Below are positions 1 to 7,890 of a DNA stretch of 64,000 nucleotides, one piece after another. Location of the stretch: contig NZ_CP163439.1 in the NCBI RefSeq assembly GCF_041052385.1, positions 10,219,001 through 10,283,000 on the forward strand, written 5' to 3'. Every line of letters begins with the position of its first letter. The stretch's first letter is position 1. Below the pieces are notes generated by a model that was not told where the DNA came from, searched no databases, and worked only from the letters and a program-made list of their open reading frames with translations. A program made the position numbers and the translations under genes. This DNA comes from Streptomyces sp. R28. Its GTDB lineage: Bacteria; Actinomycetota; Actinomycetes; Streptomycetales; Streptomycetaceae.

Positions 1-87
1 GGACACGACGCCTGGGTCGTGGGCGACGACCAGGTCGTGGTCTACGACTTCCAGGGGCAGACGGCGAGGGAGTACGCGAAGTCGTAG
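1..87 (+). CDS. 3' end of an unidentified gene
   Basis: The last 28 codons of a reading frame enter from the left edge and stop at two consecutive TAG codons. The visible tail is hydrophilic, with a short beta-strand-like stretch (VVVYDF), and ends EYAKS. GC-rich third codon positions support coding. It runs convergently towards the oxidoreductase gene that ends at 132. Too little is visible to name a family. Confidence 0.5.
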   Translation, partial: GHDAWVVGDDQVVVYDFQGQTAREYAKS

Positions 88-131
88 TAGCGGGGTGCTC
101 GGCGTAGCACCGCTCGGCCCACGCCGGCACC

Positions 132-1106
132 TCACACGGTGACGACGACCTTCGCGCGCGCGTGCTCCACCTCCACGTACCGGATCGCCTCGGCCGCCTC
201 GCTGAGCGGATACGTCCGCTCGACGACCGGGGCGATCTTTCCGGACTCGGCGAGTTCGCGCAGCGCCGCGAGGTTCGCCCTGCTCTGCCTGGCGGGAAGT
301 TCGAGCAGCCGCTGGCGGGCGAAGGGCGCCGCCACCCGCCTCTTGAAGAAGAGCCCCATCGGTCCGACGACGCTGCCGCCCTCGTACACGCCGCCGCCGG
401 ACAACACGAGCGTGCCGGTGGGAGTGAGCGCGCGCCGGAACCCGGCCAGTGAGTGGTTGCCCACCAGGTCCAGCACGACGTCGTACCGCCGGCCGCCCCG
501 GGTGAAGTCCTCGCGGGTGTAGTCGATGACGTGATCCGCGCCGAGTGAGCGGACCAGGTCCACGTTCCTCGTGCTGCACACCGCGGTCACCTCCGCGCCG
601 TACGCCTTGGCGAGCTGCACGGCGAACGTGCCCACACCGCCCGACGCGCCGTTGACCAGGACCGTCTGGCCCGGCTGCACCCGGCCCACGTCCCGCAGTC
701 CGATGAGGGCGGTGTTCCCCGCCAGGGGTATCGCGGCCGCCTGCTCGAAGGTCAGGTTGGCCGGCTTCGGGCCCACCATGCTGTCCTTGGCGCACACGTA
801 CTCCGCGAACGCGCCGTCGGCCTCACCGAACACGTCGTCGCCGGGCTTGAGCCCCATGACCCCGCTGCCCACCGCTTCGACGCGGCCTGCGAAGTCCCGG
901 CCGCGGACCCTGGCCTTCGGCCTGGTGACTCCGAGGACCAGGCGGGCGATCTTCGGGTCACCGTGCATCAGGTGCCAGTCGTAGGCGTTGACCGAGGCCG
1001 CGTGCACCCGCACCAGCACCTCGTCGGCCGCCGGCACCGGAGTGTCGAAGTCCCTGAACTCCAGCGTGTCCGCCGAGCCGTACCGGTCCTGCACCACTGC
1101 CTTCAT
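132..1106 (-). CDS. NADP-dependent medium-chain (quinone-oxidoreductase-like) dehydrogenase
   Basis: A 324-residue cytosolic oxidoreductase of the zinc-independent medium-chain dehydrogenase superfamily, expected to reduce quinones or enones with NAD(P)H. The N-terminal GroES-like half contains GRDFAGRVEAVG, and the Rossmann half has the nucleotide-binding motif NGASGGVG near residue 155. No structural-zinc cysteine cluster is visible, which fits the quinone reductase/RTN4IP1-like branch. The start at 1106 (MKAVV) is chosen because GAGGGGGA lies just upstream and family members begin there; a longer frame to 1337 runs into the neighbouring SDR relic. The physiological substrate cannot be read from the sequence. 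Confidence 0.88.
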   Translation of the reverse strand: MKAVVQDRYGSADTLEFRDFDTPVPAADEVLVRVHAASVNAYDWHLMHGDPKIARLVLGVTRPKARVRGRDFAGRVEAVGSGVMGLKPGDDVFGEADGAFAEYVCAKDSMVGPKPANLTFEQAAAIPLAGNTALIGLRDVGRVQPGQTVLVNGASGGVGTFAVQLAKAYGAEVTAVCSTRNVDLVRSLGADHVIDYTREDFTRGGRRYDVVLDLVGNHSLAGFRRALTPTGTLVLSGGGVYEGGSVVGPMGLFFKRRVAAPFARQRLLELPARQSRANLAALRELAESGKIAPVVERTYPLSEAAEAIRYVEVEHARAKVVVTV

Positions 1107-1206
1107 GGGGTCCCCCTCTGTTTGTGGCGAGCGTACGGAAGGCCCACGGAACCGGATATCGGGGACGAACCCTGATTTTCTCCGGAGCCGACCCCGACCT
1201 TGCCCG

Positions 1207-1446
1207 GAGAAGAAGGTGGACGCCACCGCCCGCGACCCGCGCCCCGTCACCCACCCCGACGCCGTGCCGCTCGCGCTGGACCGCTGCTGGTCACCCGCGC
1301 CTTCGTTCCCGTGATCGAGCGCAACGGCGGCGGCCACATCCTCGATGTCGCCTCGACCTGAAGCCGCGCGGCATCGACATCTCGCGGCAGGTCAAGGCAG
1401 GGCTGGCGGCCGATCCGGTCGCCCTCTCCCCTCAGCTCGCCGCCTG
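1207..1446 (+). pseudogene. Decayed short-chain dehydrogenase (SDR) relic
   Basis: Three SDR-like fragments occur in order but in different frames. An N-terminal piece containing ARDPRPVTHPDAVPLALD is followed by a middle piece LLVTRAFVPVIERNGGGHI, ending at a premature TGA after DVAST. A C-terminal piece, RQVKAGLAADPVALSPQLAA, ends at 1446. The glycine-rich NAD-binding motif and the Tyr-x3-Lys catalytic region are missing. This looks like a roughly 240-residue SDR gene after several deletions. It faces the intact oxidoreductase at 132-1106, perhaps a former partner. The fragment assignments come from family resemblance read by eye. Confidence 0.6.
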
Positions 1447-1469
1447 ATCAGCTCCTGATCAGGTCCTGA

Positions 1470-2828
1470 TCACACCGGCAGCAGGCGTGCCACCAGCGCG
1501 CTGAGCTGCCGGGCGGTGCGGCACTCGTGCATCTCGACCAGCTCGGCGTAGCCGGGCGCGGCGGAGTCGCCCGTACCCCAGCGCGAGCGCTGCTCGGGGT
1601 TCAGCCAGTAGACGCGGCGCGCCTGTTCGGCGATCTGCCGTACCGCCGGCAGGTTCGGGTCGCTCATGTTGGTGCGGGCGTCACCGAGGACGAACACGGT
1701 CGTGCGCGGGCCGACCGCGTCGCCGTACCGCTCGGCGAACTCGCCCAGCGCCATGCCGTAGTCGCTGCTGCCGTGATAGCCGGTGAGCGTGGCCTCCGCC
1801 TCGATGCGCGCACTGAGCCCTTCCGGGTCGGCGGTGCCGCGTTCGAGCAGCCCGGTCACCTCGTCGATCCGGTTGACGAAGGCGAACACGCGTACCTTGC
1901 TGAACTGGTCGTGCAGGGCCTGCACCAGCAGCATCGTGAAGTCCGAGAAGCCGGACACCGAGCCCGACACATCGCACAGCAGCACCAGTTCGGGGCGGAC
2001 GGGACGCCGCCGGCGCAGCACCGGCTTCATCGGCACCCCGCCCGTCGACAGCGAGCCGCGCAGGGTTCGCCGTAGATCGATCGAGCCCCGGGAGGCGCGG
2101 CGGCGACGTGCCGCGAGCCGGGTCGCGAGCTTGCGGGCGAGTGGTTGAACCGCCCTGCGCAGCTCGGCCAGTTGAGCCTTCCCCGCGAACAGGAAGTCGA
2201 CCCGGTCGGCGGTCGGGGGCACCGCCCGCCGGGCGATCTCGTCCCGGCCCCGCCGCTCGGCGACCCGGCGCCGCGCCTCCGCGGCCACCAGCGCCCTGAA
2301 CGCCTCGATGCGCCGGCGGATCTCGTCCTCCAGCAGCCGGTCGGCGAACCCCGAACTGCCGCCCTGCGCCCGGACGTTGTCACGGACGCGGGCGAGCAGG
2401 GTCTGCGGACGCAGTCGTTCGAGCGCCTGGTACGACGACCAGCCGTCCGACTCCGGCGAGGAGCCGTAGCCACCGAAACCGTCGACCGCCTCGACCGCCA
2501 ACCGGCCCATCATCGCCTGGTCGTTGGCGGTGAGCGCGGCCGCCAGCCGTTCGCGCAGGTCGTCCCGTCCCGCGGCCTTCTGCTCCGGCCCGCCGACACC
2601 GCGCGGGAAGTACAGGTCGAAGACCGGGTCGAACACCTGCCGCTGGCCGGTGCCGTGCAACAGCGTCGCCGCCAGCCCCTCGCGCAGCAGCTCCCGGTCC
2701 GCGAGCCCGAGCGCCTCCACTGCCTGCGCCGCGTCCACCGTCTCGCCGGTACCGATCCGGACGCCGTGCGCCCGCAGCGCCCCGACGAGCGACGTCAGCC
2801 GCTCCGCGACACCCGCGGGGGTGGTCAC
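1470..2828 (-). CDS. von Willebrand factor A (CoxE-like) domain protein
   Basis: A 452-residue protein of the CoxE/vWA family that usually works with a MoxR AAA+ ATPase as a metal-dependent adaptor or chaperone. The C-terminal half has the MIDAS-type motif LLCDVSGSVSGF (DxSxS), and the middle is rich in Arg and Glu helices. The GTG start at 2828 overlaps the TGA stop of the MoxR gene by four bases (GTGA, 2825-2828), so the two are very probably translationally coupled. Longer versions of this frame run inside the MoxR gene and are not real. The client protein is unknown; MoxR/vWA pairs assist maturation of diverse complexes, and none is adjacent here. Confidence 0.87.
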   Translation of the reverse strand: MTTPAGVAERLTSLVGALRAHGVRIGTGETVDAAQAVEALGLADRELLREGLAATLLHGTGQRQVFDPVFDLYFPRGVGGPEQKAAGRDDLRERLAAALTANDQAMMGRLAVEAVDGFGGYGSSPESDGWSSYQALERLRPQTLLARVRDNVRAQGGSSGFADRLLEDEIRRRIEAFRALVAAEARRRVAERRGRDEIARRAVPPTADRVDFLFAGKAQLAELRRAVQPLARKLATRLAARRRRASRGSIDLRRTLRGSLSTGGVPMKPVLRRRRPVRPELVLLCDVSGSVSGFSDFTMLLVQALHDQFSKVRVFAFVNRIDEVTGLLERGTADPEGLSARIEAEATLTGYHGSSDYGMALGEFAERYGDAVGPRTTVFVLGDARTNMSDPNLPAVRQIAEQARRVYWLNPEQRSRWGTGDSAAPGYAELVEMHECRTARQLSALVARLLPV

Positions 2829-3781
2829 CGGGCGCCCAGGGTGTCCAGGGCGTCCAGGTCCAGCTTGGCGGACGCCTTGAGTACGTCGTCCTGGTGCTTG
2901 AGGAGGACGCCGAGCGTGGCCTGCACGACCGTCTCGTCCAGCGTGTCGGCGCCGAGCGCGAGCAGCGTGCGCGCCCAGTCGATGGTCTCGGCGACCGAGG
3001 GCACCTTGCGCAGGTCCATCGCCCGCAGCGCGCCCACGACCCGTACGACCGACCGGGCCAGCGCCTCGTCGAGCCCCGGCACCTTCAGCCGTACGATCCG
3101 GCGCTCCAACTCCTCGTCCGGGAAGCCGATGTGCAGGAAGAGGCAGCGGCGGCGCAGCGCCTCGGACAGCTCCCGGCTCGCGTTGGAGGTGAGGACGACG
3201 AACGGGCGGCGCGTCGCGCTGATCGTGCCCAGCTCGGGGACGGTGACCTGGAAGTCGCTGAGCACCTCCAGCAGCAGGCCCTCCACCTCGACGTCCGCCT
3301 TGTCGGTCTCGTCGATCAGCAGCACCTTGGGGTCGTCGCCCCGGATGGCCGTCAGCAGCGGCCGCGTGAGCAGGAACTCCTCGCTGAAGATGTCCGTGCG
3401 TGCCTCGTCCCACGTCTCGTCGCGGCCCGCGCTGATGCGCAGCAGCTGCTTGGCGTGGTTCCACTCGTACAGCGCCCGGGACTCGTCGACCCCCTCGTAG
3501 CACTGCAGACGCACGAGCCGTGCCCCGGCGACCTCGGCGACGGCCTTGGCCAGCTCCGTCTTGCCGACCCCGGCGGGGCCCTCCACCAGGAGCGGCTTGC
3601 CGAGGCGGTCGGCGAGGAAGACGGTCGTGGCGACCGCGGGCGAGGCGAGATAACCGGTCTCGGCCAGACGTGCGGAGACGTCGTCGACGGATGTGAACAA
3701 CGGGGCCTCCAGCTCGGCGGCATGTCGGAGTAGCTGTCTGTCGGAGTACCTATCTAAGCGCTTGTTCACCTTGTCTGCCAC
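2825..3781 (-). CDS. MoxR-family AAA+ ATPase
   Basis: An AAA+ ATPase of about 318 residues in the MoxR branch, expected to drive ATP-dependent remodelling together with the vWA protein encoded downstream. Walker A is EGPAGVGKTELAKAV, Walker B is VLLIDETDKAD, and sensor 1 reads VLTSNASRELSEAL. The start is uncertain: GTG at 3781 and GTG at 3769 are both plausible, and homology proper begins around LFTSVDDV about 30 residues inside. The gene is divergent from the TetR relic at 3855. The stop overlaps the vWA start by four bases. Confidence 0.85.
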   Translation of the reverse strand: MADKVNKRLDRYSDRQLLRHAAELEAPLFTSVDDVSARLAETGYLASPAVATTVFLADRLGKPLLVEGPAGVGKTELAKAVAEVAGARLVRLQCYEGVDESRALYEWNHAKQLLRISAGRDETWDEARTDIFSEEFLLTRPLLTAIRGDDPKVLLIDETDKADVEVEGLLLEVLSDFQVTVPELGTISATRRPFVVLTSNASRELSEALRRRCLFLHIGFPDEELERRIVRLKVPGLDEALARSVVRVVGALRAMDLRKVPSVAETIDWARTLLALGADTLDETVVQATLGVLLKHQDDVLKASAKLDLDALDTLGAR

Positions 3782-3854
3782 CCCCGATTCCGCGGACCTC
3801 CCCGACGGATACCGATCGGTGTCCGCCAGTACGGCAGCGCGGTAACCTCGCCGT

Positions 3855-4252
3855 ACGGCCACGACAGACAAGGCGTCCACCCAGGACCGGCTCCTCGACG
3901 CGGCGGCCGAGCTCTTCTACCGAGACGGTGTCTGCCTCGGTGTCGAGGCGCTGTGCCGGACGGCCGCGGTCTCCCCGCCTACCAGGGCTGCCCCTACCTC
4001 GCCGCACTGGTCGAGCTGAAGGATCCCGACCATCCGGCGAGTGTGGTCGCGCGGGGAGCGAAGGAGCGGCTTCAGGGCTTCCTCCGTGCGTGTGCCGAGG
4101 AGGGCGAAGCGCGGGATCCGGAGCTGCTCGCCCGGCAGCTGATGCTGGTCTTCGACGCGGCCGGCGCACGGGCGGGGGCCCGGGTCGAGACGCTGGACGG
4201 GCTGGCTGTGGCAACGGTGACCACGCTGCTGGACGCGGCCGGCGTGACGTGA
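3855..4252 (+). pseudogene. Decayed TetR-family regulator
   Basis: The region starts with a recognisable TetR helix-turn-helix lead-in (QDRLLDAAAELFYRDGV then VEALCRTAAVS) in one frame. It continues in another frame with a typical C-terminal effector domain (YQGCPYLAALVELKDPDHPA to TLLDAAGVT). About 55-60 codons, including the recognition helix and the next helices, appear to be missing. The expected initiator reads ACG (3855-3857) before GCCACGACA, suggesting ATG-to-ACG loss. Start loss, internal deletion and frame change together make a functional repressor very unlikely. A separate frame from 3953 covers only the C-terminal part. Confidence 0.75.
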
Positions 4253-4258
4253 CGGCAA

Positions 4259-4284
4259 GGGGCGGCCGCCGAAGCAGCCGCCCC
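4259..4284. terminator. Bidirectional hairpin between convergent genes
   Basis: GGGGCGGC and GCCGCCCC form a perfect 8-bp stem around a 10-base loop. It lies between the TetR relic and the leftward ABC permease gene. No long T-tract follows, as is common in Streptomyces terminators. Confidence 0.55.
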
Positions 4285-4301
4285 CGTCGTGCCCACCGTG
4301 C

Positions 4302-5612
4302 TCATGACGCCACGGCCACCGCCCCGACCGCCTCGGTGCGCAGCATCCGCCGGGCCGTGACCAGGCTCGTCCCCAGCGTCACTGCCGCCGCGATCGCGAC
4401 CACCGCGGCACCGGTGCCGTAGACCTCGCCCGGCAGTACCCCGTCGGTGCGGACCAGGGTGAACGGGACGATCCCGGCCAGCGCGGCCACCATGCCGAAG
4501 AGGGTGCCGGCGACGGTGATGATCAGCGTCTCGACACCTACCGTCCCGAGCACCTGGCCCGGTGTCGCCCCCGCCAGGCGCTGCTGCCCGAATTCCCGCA
4601 CGCGGTAACTCGTCGCCGCGTAAAGCGAGTTGACCAGCATCACGCAGACGAAGACCACGATGATGCCGACCACCGTGAAGTTGAGCGTTTCGAGGTTCTT
4701 GGCGTCGACCGACTTCGTCAGCCCCGAGGCCTCGACGGCGTCGCTCTCCACCGCCTGCATGGTGAGCGTGGCCGTGGCCACCGCGGTGAACAGGATCAGC
4801 GACATCAGGATCCCGGCCAGCTGACCGGCCCGCTCCCGCAGATTCCGTACGGCCAGCCAGCCGATCGCCCCGCTCAGCGGCAGCCGGTCCAGTACGCCCT
4901 CCAGCAGCCGCGGTGCCCTCAGCGCGAAGCCCACCGACAGCAGGATCGCCCCGTAGGCAGGCGGCGCCATCAGGGCCGCGTCCGTCGCCGAGAACACGAA
5001 GGTGGAGCAGAGCGACGCAGCCCCGGTGAGCAGCGCCGCGTACGCGAGGAACTTCCGTGCCCCGCCCCGCCGTTCGTGCCCGCGCGTCGCCCGCCGTACG
5101 GCGAGGAAGGCGGCGCCCGCCGACGCGAGCAGCGTGATGTCGATGCCCGTCATCAGGGCGACCGGGCCGAAGGAGTGGTCGACGGACTCGGCGACCTGAC
5201 CGCTGTCCTGGAACACCTCCAGCAGGGCCCGCCCACCCAGCATTGCCGGCCCGATCGCCAGCGCCGCGCCCACCAGGGCCACGACCACCGCCTCGCCGAC
5301 CACCATCCGCCCCAGCTGCGCCGGAGTCGCCCCCGAGCAGCGCAGCAGCGCCAACTCGGCCGTGCGTTGACGGACGTTGACCGTCAGGGTGGAGGCGACG
5401 GCGAAGAAGACCAGCAGGGTGCCGTAGCCGCCGACCACGCCCGCCGCGGTCGACAGCGTCTCCGCGCTGGTCGAGTCCACGCCGTCCTGCGCCGCCGTGT
5501 CGTGCATCGAGTTGAACGTCATGATGATCGCCGCGCCCAGGAACGCGGACAGCAGCGTCGCGAGGAACCGTCCGGGGCGGTGCCGTATCGACCGCATGGC
5601 CAGCAGGAACAT
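4302..5612 (-). CDS. FtsX/MacB-type ABC transporter permease
   Basis: A 436-residue permease with two FtsX-like modules. An N-terminal membrane helix (FLATLLSAFLGAAIIMTF) is followed by a three-helix FtsX core with the characteristic ELALLRCSGATPAQLGRMV loop. A second core near the C terminus carries REFGQQRLAGATPGQVLG. This is the usual layout of Gram-positive FtsX-type exporters that move peptides or lipids, or sense antibiotics. It starts three bases after the stop of the upstream ATPase gene, so the two form one operon. The substrate is unknown. No two-component system is adjacent, unlike many BceAB-type systems. Confidence 0.88.
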   Translation of the reverse strand: MFLLAMRSIRHRPGRFLATLLSAFLGAAIIMTFNSMHDTAAQDGVDSTSAETLSTAAGVVGGYGTLLVFFAVASTLTVNVRQRTAELALLRCSGATPAQLGRMVVGEAVVVALVGAALAIGPAMLGGRALLEVFQDSGQVAESVDHSFGPVALMTGIDITLLASAGAAFLAVRRATRGHERRGGARKFLAYAALLTGAASLCSTFVFSATDAALMAPPAYGAILLSVGFALRAPRLLEGVLDRLPLSGAIGWLAVRNLRERAGQLAGILMSLILFTAVATATLTMQAVESDAVEASGLTKSVDAKNLETLNFTVVGIIVVFVCVMLVNSLYAATSYRVREFGQQRLAGATPGQVLGTVGVETLIITVAGTLFGMVAALAGIVPFTLVRTDGVLPGEVYGTGAAVVAIAAAVTLGTSLVTARRMLRTEAVGAVAVAS

Positions 5613-5615
5613 CGC

Positions 5616-6401
5616 TCACACCCCCGTCGCCACGTTGTCGCCCAGGTGCGCGAGGCGTTCGGCCACCGCATCCGCCGTCGGGGCGTCCAGCCGGCCCGCG
5701 AGTCGGCCGTCCGCAAGGAAGAGCACCGAGTCGGCGTAGGAGGCGGCGACCGGGTCGTGGGTCACCATCACCACGGTCCGGCCGTGCACCCGCACCGCCT
5801 GCTGGAGCAACCGCAGCACGTCGCGTGCGCTGCGCGTGTCCAGGGCGCCGGTCGGCTCGTCCGCGAAGATCACCCGAGGCTCCGTCACCAGGGCGCGGGC
5901 GATCGCCACGCGTTGGCGCTGACCGCCGGACAGCTGGTCGGGGCGGTGCCCGAGCCGGTCGCCGAGGCCGACGGAGGTCAGGACCTCCTTGGCTCGCTCG
6001 CGGTCGACGCGCTGCCCGGCGAGCTTGAGCGGCAGCACCGTGTTCTGGGCGACGGTCAGCGTCTGAAGCAGGTTGTACTGCTGGAACACGAACCCGATCC
6101 GTCCCCGCCGGAACTTCGTCAGCTCGGCCTCGCCGCCCCCGGTCAGCTCGGTGCCGTCCACCCGCACGATGCCGCTGTCGGGCCGGTCGAGCCCGGCCGC
6201 GCAGTGCAGCAGCGTCGTCTTGCCGGACCCCGAAGGCCCCATCACCGCGGTGAAGGTGCCCCGCCCCAGACCGAGGGTGACGCCGTCCAGAGCCGTCACG
6301 GCGCTGTCGTGCGCACCGTAGGTCTTGGTGACCTTGACCAGCCGGAGCGCCTCGGCGGCGGGCCCCTTGTCGTGCGCGCGTCGCGAGCCTGAGCGAAACA
6401 T
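5616..6401 (-). CDS. ABC transporter ATP-binding protein (MacB/LolD type)
   Basis: A 261-residue nucleotide-binding subunit partnering the FtsX-type permease downstream. It contains Walker A GPSGSGKTT, Q-loop region FVFQQYNLLQTLTV, signature LSGGQRQR, Walker B VIFADEPTGALD and the switch histidine in VVMVTHDPVAA. The start at ATG 6401 is preferred because GGAGAG lies eight bases upstream; an in-frame GTG at 6410 is the alternative. ATP hydrolysis is expected to power mechanotransmission or export by the permease. Upstream of 6401 there are about 250 non-coding bases shared with the divergent membrane protein gene. Confidence 0.92.
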   Translation of the reverse strand: MFRSGSRRAHDKGPAAEALRLVKVTKTYGAHDSAVTALDGVTLGLGRGTFTAVMGPSGSGKTTLLHCAAGLDRPDSGIVRVDGTELTGGGEAELTKFRRGRIGFVFQQYNLLQTLTVAQNTVLPLKLAGQRVDRERAKEVLTSVGLGDRLGHRPDQLSGGQRQRVAIARALVTEPRVIFADEPTGALDTRSARDVLRLLQQAVRVHGRTVVMVTHDPVAASYADSVLFLADGRLAGRLDAPTADAVAERLAHLGDNVATGV

Positions 6402-6617
6402 CGTCACCACTCTCCGTCCGGCACTCCCTGTGCCCTGCCGAAGAAGCTACGGAGCCGGCGAGCCGAAGACATTGGGCGCAGAACCCGTATTGCCCGGTGT
6501 ACCCAGCGACACCCCCGGGCGGGGGCCCGGCGGAGGTCATGGCTCCGTGACATCGGTGACCGGACCGGTGCCGTGGGGAGGCTTCCGGCCCGGACCCGGC
6601 ACCGGTACAGCTTTCTC

Positions 6618-6661
6618 ATGACGGTCAACGGGGGACTGTCATGAACGGGGGGCTGCCATGA
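6618..6661 (+). promoter_or_regulatory. Two overlapping mini-ORFs coupled to the next gene
   Basis: ATG 6618 opens an 8-codon frame (MTVNGGLS) whose TGA overlaps ATG 6641. That opens a 6-codon frame (MNGGLP) whose TGA overlaps ATG 6658, the start of the membrane protein. Each mini-ORF contains a GGGGG run correctly spaced to act as ribosome-binding site for the next ATG. The first and third units are near-identical: ATGACGGTCAACGGGGGAC versus ATGACGGACAACGGGGGAC. This is either a stepwise reinitiation leader or a tandem duplication of the start region. Confidence 0.5.
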
Positions 6662-7587
6662 CGGACAACGGGGGACGCCGCCACCCGTGGTGGCGGGCAT
6701 TGCGGGAGTCGGTCCAGGGGGCCGACACCGAGTTGCGGCCCGAAGGGCTCAGGGAGGTCGTGCCGGCCGGCTTCGACGGCACCTATGTGCAGTTCGGCGA
6801 TCTGTATCCCGAACAGCAACTGCAACTGCAGCTTCTCCTTGGCGCCTCGCAGCGTGCCTTCGAGCGCAGGACGCGGGTCGCGGCGCGGGTCGCGGTGGCG
6901 CGGGTGCTCGGTAACGCGCTGAGCGATCCGCGGCTCGCCGACGCCAAGCCGAACGAGCACCTGACCGCCTATCTCGACCAGGAGATCCACGACTTGAAGG
7001 GCCGGCTGGCGCAGGACAGCGCGACCGCCGTCAGCCGGGGCCTCAACATCGGCCTCGCCGTCGGCTCATCCGCGAGCCTCGCCCTGCTCGCCGTGCCGCT
7101 GCTCTGGGGCGTCGACCTGCTCGGCGCCCTCGGCGTGACGCTGAACTGCACCGACCGCTGGAGCCTGCTCGGCGCGTTCGTGTGCGGCGGCGTCGGGGCG
7201 TTCGGGGCCGTGCTCAGTGTGCTGGTGCGGCTGCGGGGCAGCGTGGACCAGCTGACGCGGCGACTGACCGACGGGCGTGAGGACGTCGTCGTCCCCGGCC
7301 AGATGGCCCGCAGCATGCGCCACGAGGGCGTCTACCGCGTGTTCGTCGGCTGGATACTCGCCCTCGCCGTCTACTTCCTGCTCAGCGGCGGCATCGTGCC
7401 GGTCTTCGAGTCACCCGCCACCGCAGCCGAGATCTGCCCGGCCACGGGAACCCCTGGATCGGCCGCCAAGGGCACCGAGTTCTGGGGCTTCTGGTGCGCC
7501 ATCGGCTTCGTGGCGGGCTTCAATGAGCGGTGGGCCTTCGGCATCCTGAGCCGCGCCTCGACGAGGCGATCGGGGAAGAGCGCCTGA
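6658..7587 (+). CDS. Four-helix membrane protein of unknown function
   Basis: A 309-residue protein with a hydrophilic N-terminal half (about 120 residues) and four predicted membrane segments. These lie around GLAVGSSASLALLAVPLL, LLGAFVCGGVGAFGAVLSVL, VFVGWILALAVYFLLSGGI and FWCAIGFVAGFNERWAFGI. The region between helices 2 and 3 is a basic cytoplasmic-type loop (VRLRGSVDQLTRRLTDGRE). I do not recognise a named family. ATG 6658 is chosen because GGGGGG lies six bases upstream, and it is fed by two overlapping mini-ORFs. The gene is divergent from the ABC exporter, which gives no clear functional hint. Confidence 0.8.
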   Translation: MTDNGGRRHPWWRALRESVQGADTELRPEGLREVVPAGFDGTYVQFGDLYPEQQLQLQLLLGASQRAFERRTRVAARVAVARVLGNALSDPRLADAKPNEHLTAYLDQEIHDLKGRLAQDSATAVSRGLNIGLAVGSSASLALLAVPLLWGVDLLGALGVTLNCTDRWSLLGAFVCGGVGAFGAVLSVLVRLRGSVDQLTRRLTDGREDVVVPGQMARSMRHEGVYRVFVGWILALAVYFLLSGGIVPVFESPATAAEICPATGTPGSAAKGTEFWGFWCAIGFVAGFNERWAFGILSRASTRRSGKSA

Positions 7588-7890
7588 CCCCACGGCGCTC
7601 GCCACGGCACGCGGCGCCGCACCCGGGGCCATGGCGGCCGGGATCCTCGGCAGCGGGCGCCCGCATCGGCGGCCCCGCCCCACCCCGCCTCACCGCCGCC
7701 GAGGGCCTGACGGTCGGGCACGGAACGCGCCCTCGGCGTGGATCCCTGGTGGCGACCACGCCCGACACCCCGCCCACCCGGACACGGTGCGTGAGGGCCG
7801 GATCCCCTGTCCCGGCCGCGGCCGTCGACGCCCCGGCCTGCCAGGACGGCACCGTCGTGTGGCGCAGCCGGTCCGGGGAACTCGGCCGCC
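7588..7890. other. Intergenic stretch, nothing recognised
   Basis: About 300 GC-rich bases separate the membrane protein from the FAD/Rieske oxidoreductase. Open frames here lack initiation signals or recognisable domains. No strong hairpin or promoter was identified by eye. Confidence 0.4.

Noticed and set aside
1470..3503. A 677-residue leftward frame covering the vWA gene and part of MoxR
   Set aside because: Its first 225 codons are antisense-type, low-complexity Arg/Gly sequence inside the MoxR gene. The real start is GTG 2828 in a GTGA overlap.
4072..6540. An 822-residue leftward open frame across the ABC exporter
   Set aside because: It is a shadow frame with Arg/Gly/Ala-rich translation and no domains. 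The permease and ATPase motifs lie in other frames.
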